From contig CAJNDS010002156.1 in NCBI GenBank assembly GCA_905221605.1, positions 370,001-434,000 on the forward strand: a stretch of DNA of 64,000 bases, given 5' to 3'. The position numbers and the translations under genes were made by a program. Of the stretch, positions 37,126 to 44,980 are shown piece by piece. The notes under the pieces were generated by a model. It did no database searches and was not told where the DNA came from. It saw only the letters and a list, made by a program, of their open reading frames with translations. How positions within the stretch are numbered: position 1 is the stretch's first letter; the number at the start of each line of letters is the position of its first letter. The stretch comes from Symbiodinium natans (Eukaryota > Sar > Dinophyceae > Suessiales > Symbiodiniaceae).

Positions 37126-38541
37126 CAGACAAAGGAGAATTATTCCCGCTACTCTGCGCCTCTCCCCAACGCAAATCTTGACCGTCTCACCCCTCTCCCT
37201 CTCCGTGCCGAGCCTCAGGTCCTTAACCAGAAAGAGGGAAACACGCACCAGTGCCAGCGCCTCAGCTCTGCCCACCTTAAGCTTGAACTCTGCTGCGCAA
37301 CCCCACCCCTGCAGCTTAGCCCGAGAGAGGCCTTCCTTGAAAACTTCACCTCCTGGTTGCTTACCTTCGGCTTCAAAGCACCATGGCAGCTGTGTACACG
37401 TATCCCGGCAGACGACGCCCTCCGGCACTCAGACCGTCAGATACGCATAGCTTCCCGCACCTGCAGCTTCATGAAACTGCTCACGGAGAAGATCAACTGG
37501 AGACTGGGTGACCTTCGACTCTACCTCCCCAAGACTGCCACTCGACAGCTAGCAGCCAAACGTAAGCACGAGGAAATGATGCTCCACGAGCCTCAGGAGA
37601 ACACTCTGACTTATCTTCGGCGGCGTCAGCTCATCTTCATATCTCAGGCGATCAGGGACTACACAAACGATGGCCCAGGTCAAAACTCCTTTCAACTCGA
37701 AGATGCGGAGAATACCACACTGCGAATTTGGACGTACCTAACCCGCCACTTTGCCAAAGGAGAGATCAACTTTATGATAGATACCGCCTTGTCGCATCTC
37801 CACCTCCTGATGAAGTCGGCGACACCATGTCTGATGTCAAGCATGGAGCAGTCGCAGCCGTCCTTGGCTCCGGGACAAGGTCAGGGTTATTTTCCCCCAC
37901 ATCTAGGCCTACCCGAAGACAAACACTTGGATCTCCAATACTTCGACCTTCAGGCACTCAGGCGTGCGTCGACGATATATCGAGTACAGCAGCTTCTCAA
38001 GATATCTCACTCAACCCAGGGCGGAGAGTCGCCTGTCACCAATGGCTGGCGCTTCCAGCAACAAGCGCAACATCTCGACTCATTGCCCTATGACAAGCAT
38101 CTCCAGGCCTTGCTGCCACACCTCCCGGACTACCAGGACCAAATCCGAGAGAACCTGGTGATGTACAGGCAATGGCTCCTACGTGACATCACTGAAGAGG
38201 AGACGGCCTGGGCCCGCGATACACTTTTAGAGTCGGCAGTCTCGAGAGGCGAACTCCGGGAACTTTTCGAGCATGCTCTCCTCAAGCAGGTAAACCATAC
38301 ACTTCAGGCCAGTGCTGAGTCTCCTCGCCACGTTGATTCCACTCCGAACTTCCAAAATAGCATGGCTCTTCGCTTCTACCAAATCATCAATCCTCTACAT
38401 GATGACGTCTACGAGGAGTACAAACCGTTTGCGATCGTCTATAAGATGCTCACTCCCCTGAACCGCCAACGGGCTCGATCACTTCATCGTACTTTGTCGC
38501 ATGAGAGGCACCAGTCCTTGCTTCGCCTTTTTGCACCCTAG
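37126..38541 (+). CDS. array gene 2: paralogue lacking an in-frame start
   Basis: The open frame runs from 37126, but homology to array gene 4 begins near 37318 (SPREAFLENF against LSREQAMEVL). From there it is collinear to the end: RQIRIASRTCSFMKLL, AAKRKHEEMML, YTNDGPGQNSFQLEDAE, LDLQYFDLQALRRAS, YQDQIRENLVMYRQWLL, and NPLHDDVYEEYKPFAIVYKML. No ATG precedes the homologous part in this frame. The likely original start, ATG 37112 in an ATCGACGATGCC context, is one frame off, so a 5' frameshift, an intron or an assembly error is implied. Function unknown. It is the closest paralogue of array gene 4, sharing long identical stretches. It ends 18 bp before motif copy 4. Confidence 0.7.
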   Translation, partial: QTKENYSRYSAPLPNANLDRLTPLPLRAEPQVLNQKEGNTHQCQRLSSAHLKLELCCATPPLQLSPREAFLENFTSWLLTFGFKAPWQLCTRIPADDALRHSDRQIRIASRTCSFMKLLTEKINWRLGDLRLYLPKTATRQLAAKRKHEEMMLHEPQENTLTYLRRRQLIFISQAIRDYTNDGPGQNSFQLEDAENTTLRIWTYLTRHFAKGEINFMIDTALSHLHLLMKSATPCLMSSMEQSQPSLAPGQGQGYFPPHLGLPEDKHLDLQYFDLQALRRASTIYRVQQLLKISHSTQGGESPVTNGWRFQQQAQHLDSLPYDKHLQALLPHLPDYQDQIRENLVMYRQWLLRDITEEETAWARDTLLESAVSRGELRELFEHALLKQVNHTLQASAESPRHVDSTPNFQNSMALRFYQIINPLHDDVYEEYKPFAIVYKMLTPLNRQRARSLHRTLSHERHQSLLRLFAP

Positions 38542-38558
38542 CCTGCCAGCAACTTTGC

Positions 38559-38577
38559 TTGTGAGGTCCCCTCCTGC
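38559..38577 (+). repeat. array motif, copy 4
   Basis: TTGTGAGGTCCCCTCCTGC, in the spacer after array gene 2. Confidence 0.93.
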
Positions 38578-38873
38578 AAAGTAGAGCACCAGGTTAGCAA
38601 CGTCTCTGTCCAACTAGGACACCAGCAGGCTTTTGCAAGCCAAGTTAAAGCAGCGGAAAAGTCTCCTGCATCTCCAACTGCAGCACAGTCCCTTCTCATT
38701 AAGACTACTGCGGCATTCTCCGACAATAAGGTCATCCTGCAGATAGAGTTGGAGCCTGATGCAGTGCCAATGCCTCAGCCCTGGCTGATTCACCTACTAA
38801 CACATTCAAGTCTGCAGCTTTCTGCTTTCATTGAAGCTTGCCACAGCCGGGCTCGGCCTCTCCACACAGGCTG
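38559..38873 (+). other. open spacer between motif copies 4 and 5
   Basis: One frame stays open for about 105 codons across the spacer, starting inside the motif (CEVPSC...), with protein-like composition (for example DNKVILQIELEPDAVPMPQPWLI) and ending in TGA just before motif copy 5. There is no suitable ATG at its beginning. It may be an exon or the remnant of an array member; a chance frame is also possible. Confidence 0.3.
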
Positions 38874-38876
38874 ACC

Positions 38877-38894
38877 ACGTGAGGTCTCCACCCG
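38877..38894 (+). repeat. array motif, copy 5 (diverged)
   Basis: ACGTGAGGTCTCCACCCGG, 33 bp before the ATG of array gene 3. Confidence 0.7.
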
Positions 38895-38909
38895 GCTAGC
38901 AAACCAGCC

Positions 38910-40146
38910 ATGCCTTCACCGTCTCGCGAGGTTCTGCTCGAGATTCTCCTGAAGTCGCTCCACGTCCCAACGACCAGCTACCTACCTGGCGGCATCAGTG
39001 AGCACATGGTCACATCAGCCTCAGCAAAAACTCATCTCGCCCCGAGGAGGCTCCTCTTCACTACAGAAGACCTTGAACCCATGACAGAACGAAGCATGCG
39101 AGTAGCATCACGACTCTGCAGCTTCATATGTCACTTGGATCGGTACCTGGCTTGGCGCGAGGGAAGACACACTGCCCTGCCCCTTGAGGCTAGCCCACGT
39201 ATCTTGGCAGGTAAGCGCAAGCACATCGACGACGAGCAGCCTTCAGCGCACCTACCCCCGAATATGGCCCCTCCAGCGCCAGCAAATCATGTACCTCACC
39301 CTCATGATACAAAACTACACAAATGACGGAGAAGGCTCGCCGTCCTTTAGCACGTCCGATGCCGATCAGGCTAGTGCTTTAACCTGGCATTATCTCACCA
39401 GGAGGCTCTCGCAATCAGAGCTGAATGCCATTCTGCTCCGCACTTTGGAGCAGGCCAAGGTCATTCTGCAGTCTGAATTCACTCCAGCACATCAACGGAA
39501 CCTACTCCAGCTGCATCCCCAAACGACGGAGGAGAACTGGCAAGGCCAAGCATACTTCCCCCTAGGCCTCCGGCTTCAAGACCCACATCAGCTTGATCTT
39601 GACGCATACGATTTCAGAACGCTCAAAAGAGCATCACTTCAGCTTCGCCTACTACAACAACTGCGGACTATTACGGCCTCCACACCTACATCGGCCAGCG
39701 AACAGATCCGAGATGGCTGGGAATTCCTTGAACAAGACCGTGATCTCTCAAAGCTTGACTACGAGGACTACCACACCAAACTGGTTTCAATGATCCCGCA
39801 CTATCAGGAGACACTCCGAGAGATCCTGACACTGTACCGCCTATGGCTGTCAACCCCTCTGTCCGATGAGGACTTCCTGTGGGTGCGCAACCTGGTAGTG
39901 AATCAGCTTCTACCTAGAGACACTCTCCATCGCTACTTTGCTGACAGTCTCTGGCAACAAATACGACACAGATATGGAGGAGACCAAGGAGACCTCGAGC
40001 AGGCACAAGGAGTCATCACAATTCTTTCCCCGCTCCACGACCAGGTCTATGATGACTATAAGAACTTTGCTGTGGCGCTGACTCTGCTCCTCGTTCGACA
40101 TCGTCAACGTCTGAAGCAGACGCTCGACGACAAAATTCGGGGCTAG
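38910..40146 (+). pseudogene. array gene 3: paralogue with one frame break
   Basis: ATG at 38910 opens MPSPSREVLLEILLKSL, which matches the N-terminus of array gene 4. The frame continues through MRVASRLCSFI and AGKRKHIDDEQ, then leaves the paralogous reading at about 39255. Homology resumes in the +1 frame with QRQQIMYLTLMIQNYTNDGE and runs to the stop at 40146 (LDAYDFRTLKRAS, PHYQETLREILTLYRLWL, LSPLHDQVYDDYKNFAVAL). One extra C in the CCCCC run at 39255-39259 would explain the break. It is therefore either a recent pseudogene or an assembly homopolymer error. The downstream part shows no further lesions, which favours recent damage or error. Function unknown. Confidence 0.7.
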
Positions 40147-40176
40147 AGACCGTCCGAGCACCATAGCCTTCCAAAC

Positions 40177-40194
40177 GAGTGAGGTCCCCTCCTG
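40177..40194 (+). repeat. array motif, copy 6
   Basis: GAGTGAGGTCCCCTCCTG, 31 bp after the array gene 3 stop. Confidence 0.95.
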
Positions 40195-40305
40195 TTCACT
40201 GCACTATCTTCCCAAATTGCGGGAAAAAGCGTGTAGCTCCGATCTTACCATGCCAAGCCTCACTAAGCACAGCTCTCCTCGCAAAGTTTTCCCTCAGGTT
40301 CGCAC

Positions 40306-40323
40306 GAGTGAGGTCCCCTCCTG
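40306..40323 (+). repeat. array motif, copy 7
   Basis: GAGTGAGGTCCCCTCCTG, identical to copy 6 and 129 bp from it; 38 bp before the ATG of array gene 4. Confidence 0.95.
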
Positions 40324-40343
40324 GCGAACTTCCACCTAGGCCC

Positions 40344-41636
40344 ATGGCAGACCTTCACCCCGTCCTCAGCCGCGAACAGGCAATGGAGGTACTTCTTGAG
40401 TCTCTTTTCCTACCGCTGCCGGTTTACCCTACAACTCCAGCTGGCGCCGCCGCAGCGAGCAATCTGGACCTGGCATCCTCACGCACCCCTGCGGGGGAAG
40501 CGATCCCACACTTAAACCGCCAGATACGGATAGCTTCGCGCACTTGCAGCTTCTTGAAGCTGCTCGCGGAGAAAGTTCACCGGCACATGGGAGAGTTGCG
40601 GCTCTACCTTCCCAAAACTGCACCCCGAAATTTGGCCGCAAAACGGAAGCATGAAGAGATGATGCTGACAGAGCCTCGCTCTCCTACTCTGACGTACCAT
40701 CAGAAGCGCCAGCTCCTCTTCATCTCTCAGGCGATTCGAGACTACACCAATGATGGTCCTGGCCAGAACTCCTTCCAGCTCGAAGATGCGGAGCCTACCA
40801 CCCAGCGCATCTGGACGTACCTGACGCGCCACTTCGGCCAAGGTGAGGTGCACTTTATGATTGCCAACGCCCTGTCGCATCTACACCTTCTCATGCGATC
40901 GTCAACTCCACGCCTACTCTCAGGCATTGAGCAGTCACAGCCATCGCATGCTCCAGGACAAGGCTCGGACTACTGCCCTGAAAATCTTCGTCTGCACGAT
41001 GACAAGCAACTGGACCTTCAATACTTCGACCTGCAGGCGCTAAGGCGAGCCTCCACAGTATACCAAGTACAGCAGCTTCTCAAAGTCTCTTCTTCCGCCG
41101 AAGGGGCATCGCCGGTTAAGAACGGATGGCGCTTTCAACATCAGGACCATCACCTCAATGCTTTGTCCTACGACCAACATCTCCTGGCTCTGCTGCCTCA
41201 TCTTCCGCACTACCAGGACCAAATTCGCGAGGATCTGGTCACGTACAGGCAGTGGCTGCTTCGAGAGATCAATGCAGAGGAAGTTTCTTGGATTCGATCC
41301 ATGATCACGGACACGGTGATCTCGCGAGGTGAACTACTGGAGCTCTTCGAGGATGCCCTGCTCAAGCAAGTCAACTCTGCATTTCGAGCTACTGCTGGCA
41401 TTCCTAACCCTGAGGATCATTCTCAAGACTTCCAGAACAGCATGGCCCTCCGCTTCTATCAAATCATCAATCCGCTCTATGATGACATCTACGAAGAGCA
41501 CAAGCCCTACGCAATAGTGTTCAAGATGCTCACCTCCTCTCATCGTAGACGGCTTCGGTCCCTCCTTCGAGCCCGAGAAGCTGCCATTCTGGCGTCCCCA
41601 TATCGGACAACCAGCCTGGTTCCAGTATGCGAGTGA
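40344..41636 (+). CDS. array gene 4: intact member of an unrecognised paralogous family
   Basis: 430 residues from the ATG at 40344. The same frame is open upstream through motif copies 6 and 7, but the MADLHPVLSREQAMEVLLESL start aligns with the ATG of array gene 3. Conserved blocks shared with its paralogues: RQIRIASRTCSF at about residues 59-70, AAKRKH at 98-103, YTNDGPGQNSF at 134-144, LDLQYFDLQALRRAS at 223-237, PHYQDQIREDLVTYRQWLL at 288-306, and NPLYDDIYEEHKPYAIVFKML at 376-396. It is rich in Leu, Gln, His and Arg, probably helical throughout, without signal peptide or membrane segment. No catalytic signature is recognised. The stop codon is embedded in motif copy 8 (GAG TGA GGTCGCC), as in array gene 1. 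Being the most intact copy, it is the best reference for the family. Confidence 0.8.
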   Translation: MADLHPVLSREQAMEVLLESLFLPLPVYPTTPAGAAAASNLDLASSRTPAGEAIPHLNRQIRIASRTCSFLKLLAEKVHRHMGELRLYLPKTAPRNLAAKRKHEEMMLTEPRSPTLTYHQKRQLLFISQAIRDYTNDGPGQNSFQLEDAEPTTQRIWTYLTRHFGQGEVHFMIANALSHLHLLMRSSTPRLLSGIEQSQPSHAPGQGSDYCPENLRLHDDKQLDLQYFDLQALRRASTVYQVQQLLKVSSSAEGASPVKNGWRFQHQDHHLNALSYDQHLLALLPHLPHYQDQIREDLVTYRQWLLREINAEEVSWIRSMITDTVISRGELLELFEDALLKQVNSAFRATAGIPNPEDHSQDFQNSMALRFYQIINPLYDDIYEEHKPYAIVFKMLTSSHRRRLRSLLRAREAAILASPYRTTSLVPVCE

Positions 41637-41647
41637 GGTCGCCTCCA
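41631..41647 (+). repeat. array motif, copy 8
   Basis: GAGTGAGGTCGCCTCCAG; contains the stop codon of array gene 4. A weaker variant (CGAGTAGGTCAC) lies at 41913-41924. Confidence 0.9.
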
Positions 41648-43106
41648 GCAAACTGAACCATAGCATCCCTAAGTTCCTCTAGTCCGAATTCTGGACTTAA
41701 TCACACCTCCAGACCACTGCTCGCACTGCAGAAGAAAAGCCTCCATGCCTCATAATGCACAAGTGCCAGCCTGCATAGCTGATGCCCCCCAGACTCGGCC
41801 TGCCTGCCAGCTTGCCTGCTGAGGTTGAAGACCAATCTCGCAGGGACGTGTACAGAAGCGCAACCCACCTGGCTTGCAATGGCCAGGACATCGAAACAGA
41901 CCAGGTCCCGAACGAGTAGGTCACTTAATTTTCACCCTCGATGCCCGCCAAGGTGTGGGACATGACCCGCACATGCGTTCGAAATGAAATGAAATGAAAT
42001 GTTGTTGAAGCACTACCAGCTCAAGCCGCCCGCGCATGGTAGCTGTCGAACCGGCCAAGGCCCGAACTTCATCTCTTTAACAGCTTTCGGGGCCCTCTTA
42101 ACATCTCAAGGCTTTCTAGCTTTTGCCAGCTGATGGCCACTTGGAGGCTTTAGCCTCTTGCAATTGAGATTCTGCCGCAGACAGCATATCCACGAGCTGG
42201 CCCGGTCCCAATTCCGGGGGGAGACATAAGATCGTCTTAGACTGCATCTATCACTCCCAAGTGTGAGGGTTCTCGTCTTTCCGCAGGACGAGGGGAGTCT
42301 GATCGTGCCTCGGCACTTCAGGCAAAACAAGCGGATGGCAGAGGGGATAATTTTGAGGCTTTTACAATGGATGACGGGTTTTTCTATGCGCTGGTTCACA
42401 AAGCAGAGCAATGGTGTTCTTAGTTCATGCAGGTCTTACCGCGGCTTGACAACAATCAACAGTGGTTTTATTTCAGTGGCATGTCTACAGATGCTGTCCG
42501 ACGAAGCGGTCCTACTAACGGGAGCCTCGAGCCCCAGCCAAGTTGACGGAGACAAGCCTGAGTCCCTGCTGCGCTAGCGGCAGATCTCTATACGTGCCTC
42601 TGGTACTCGGAAGCTGAAGTCGGACGGCGCTGGCCAATGCGTATTTGCAAATCTGGTATTGTTCACAGTTCAGGCGAGAAAGTCTTCTGATGTTTCATCA
42701 CCAGCTTTGAGGATGCCGCGCAGCAGTTTCTAGTTTGAGGGGAAGCCATTTACCCAACGTTTCTCAATGTATTCTACTCCAAGCCTTCAGTACTGAGCTA
42801 GGCGGGCTGGCGCGGCCAGCGCTTGGCGCGGCTGCAGACCTAGGGGAGAAGGTCGTGACGGCCCGCTTGCTCCAGGAGAAGCTCTTGAGTGGTTACGCAG
42901 TCCAAAAGAACTCCGCTGGGACACTCAGTGCAAGGGTATTAGCCCCGAAAGCTATGCTCGCACGCTTTTACATAACGCTCTCCTCGGCTTGTTTCTTCGC
43001 TGCGCTTGTGATCTCAACGTCACACCAACCCACCTTGAACCCAACACCCTACACACTTTCACTTGCGCATCTTCCAATCAATGCTGGTGAGAAGGCCAAC
43101 ATTTCA
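41648..43106. other. spacer with no confident gene
   Basis: Apart from the GAAAT-tailed retroelement end at 41934-42001 I recognise nothing. ORFs on both strands at 42.1-42.6 and 42.7-43.1 kb lack the paralogous blocks. Confidence 0.4.
41934..42001 (+). mobile_element. 3' end of a GAAAT-tailed retroelement, copy 1
   Basis: A 45-bp segment (CTCGATGCCCGCCAAGG, then TGTGGGACATGACCCGC) followed by four GAAAT pentamers. An almost identical segment occurs at 44372-44455. A shared body ending in a short tandem tail is typical of truncated non-LTR retroelements or their SINEs. The body upstream is not shared, so both copies would be severely 5'-truncated. Confidence 0.65.
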
Positions 43107-43135
43107 GCCTAGTAGTCCCGTTCGTCGTGTCAGGC
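43107..43135 (+). repeat. 29-nt hairpin repeat, copy 1
   Basis: Reads GCCTAGTAGTCCCG then TTCGTCGTGTCAGGC. This copy has a diverged inner stem. Confidence 0.8.
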
Positions 43136-43144
43136 TCATGCAGT

Positions 43145-43173
43145 GCCTAGTAGTCCCGCTCGTCGGGTAAGGC
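43145..43173 (+). repeat. 29-nt hairpin repeat, copy 2
   Basis: GCCT at the 5' end pairs with AGGC at the 3' end, and an inner CCCG pairs with CGGG around a CTCGT loop. Confidence 0.88.
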
Positions 43174-43212
43174 AGCAAGATGTAACTTTCATTTCTTTGC
43201 TTGGTCAAGACA

Positions 43213-43241
43213 GCCTAGCAGTCCCGTCCGTCGGGTGAGGC
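43213..43241 (+). repeat. 29-nt hairpin repeat, copy 3
   Basis: Same GCCT/AGGC and CCCG/CGGG pairing, with changes in unpaired positions. Confidence 0.88.
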
Positions 43242-43250
43242 AGTGCTGTG

Positions 43251-43279
43251 GCCTAGTAGTCCCGTTCGTCGGGTAAGGC
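43251..43279 (+). repeat. 29-nt hairpin repeat, copy 4
   Basis: Same structure as copy 2, with loop TTCGT. Start-to-start spacings of the four copies are 38, 68 and 38 bp. Confidence 0.88.
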
Positions 43280-43464
43280 ACTGAAGAATGATGCTAGCTG
43301 GTTGCCAGTTGTTATTTCAGTTTCTTTAACTCACACTGCAGTGGCAGCGGCCTGGGCGAGAATATCTCTGAAAAAGGCGTTCTCCATGAGAAGCCTAAGT
43401 TTCCAGCTCAGTGCTTTCACGCCATCCTACGCTAGCAGAAGCGGCCTGAGCCATAATTTTCCTC

Positions 43465-43482
43465 TAGTGAGGTCGCCTCCTG
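43465..43482 (+). repeat. array motif, copy 9
   Basis: TAGTGAGGTCGCCTCCTG, not next to a recognisable gene. Confidence 0.88.
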
Positions 43483-44046
43483 AACTTTAGCCTACGCAAC
43501 TTCTTAGCAGGGTTTCACAGCTCAGACTTTTCCGCTTCATTTGCTCATTCTAGGCTGTGGTTGTGTAGCTGCCTTGTAGCCTTGTTTGTAAGGCCTTGAG
43601 TCCGGATGGCTCAGCTGAACCAGTAGTAATCCCCAAATGGGGTGGAACCTGGCAGCTTTGGACTGATGGCCAAACACTTAGTTGTCAGTAGTTTCTTGAA
43701 GCAGCCGCTTAAGCCATAAGCACCACTCTGGAGCTACTGCTTTTCCTTACCTGCACGTTTCGTCGCTCATATCTGCTGCATCAGCAGAGCCTGAGCGCGG
43801 GAGAGTTTTGTCTAGTAGCAGCTGCCCATAGTCTTAAGCGCTAGCTCTTCTTCTCAACTGACCGAGCATTTAAGTCGGGGATAACCCCTCCGGAACTGTG
43901 AATAACACTTTGATTGATTGCTCTGCTTTTTGAACAACTGCACTGCTCTACTCATGGGTTTTGGGTTTCAGGTCGTGTTTTCTTGTCGGTTCGTAAAGTG
44001 CAAGGTGCAGTTTTTGCCTGCTGTACACGGACTTGGTCAAAAAATC
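43483..44046. other. spacer, no confident gene
   Basis: No paralogous block or repeat recognised apart from the 130-bp duplication that begins near 43998. Confidence 0.4.
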
Positions 44047-44066
44047 GTGTGAGGTCCCCCTCCTGG
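44047..44066 (+). repeat. array motif, copy 10
   Basis: GTGTGAGGTCCCCCTCCTGG, with one extra C. Confidence 0.88.
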
Positions 44067-44177
44067 TTAAAGTCCACCGTGTTGCAGCTAGTTTGTGCAG
44101 AGTGCAGTTTTGCCTGCTGTGCACGGCCGGGTCACCATTGTACAGTTGATGAAAATTGACATCGTGCTTGTGAAACC

Positions 44178-44196
44178 GCGTGAGGTCTCCTCCTAG
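44178..44196 (+). repeat. array motif, copy 11
   Basis: GCGTGAGGTCTCCTCCTAG, the last recognisable copy. Confidence 0.8.
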
Positions 44197-44371
44197 TCCA
44201 CTGATCTCCGTGTTGCAGCTAGTCTAGCCCAGCTTTTGGCGACAGCTGCCGGGCAAGACAGTCAACAAAAGCGCTTTTCTTGTCCTGCTATTTGCATTCG
44301 TTTGCTAGAGGCTTTACCCTACACACAGCGCTCAAGTTGACTTAGCATTAGCCGTCATTTCAAGTCATTCT

Positions 44372-44455
44372 ACCCCTCGATGCCCGCCAAGGCCGCCAAG
44401 GTGTGGGACATGACCCGCAAATGCGTCCGAAATGAAATGAAATGAAATGAAATGA
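44372..44455 (+). mobile_element. 3' end of a GAAAT-tailed retroelement, copy 2
   Basis: Same segment as at 41934-42001 with a 9-bp internal duplication (GCCGCCAAG), ending in four to five GAAAT pentamers. The TTG microsatellite follows directly. Confidence 0.65.
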
Positions 44456-44964
<509 letters not shown>

Positions 44965-44980
44965 AAGATTCTGGCCCAAG

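Larger units (their letters stand above)
43998..44230 (+). repeat. tandem duplication of about 120-130 bp carrying the array motif
   Basis: Two consecutive units share TGCAGTTTTTGCCTGCTGTA/GCACGG, then the motif, then CCGTGTTGCAGCTAGT. The motif copies in them are 131 bp apart. Confidence 0.75.

Noticed and set aside
35855-41636. Integrated RNA-virus gene block, suggested by conserved intergenic motifs
   Set aside because: The genes are paralogues of one family, no polymerase or other viral protein is linked to them, and tandem gene duplication explains the layout better.
43107-43279. Integron attC-like or CRISPR repeat sites
   Set aside because: Hairpins are 29 nt with irregular spacing, lack attC core sequences and no integrase or Cas gene is present.
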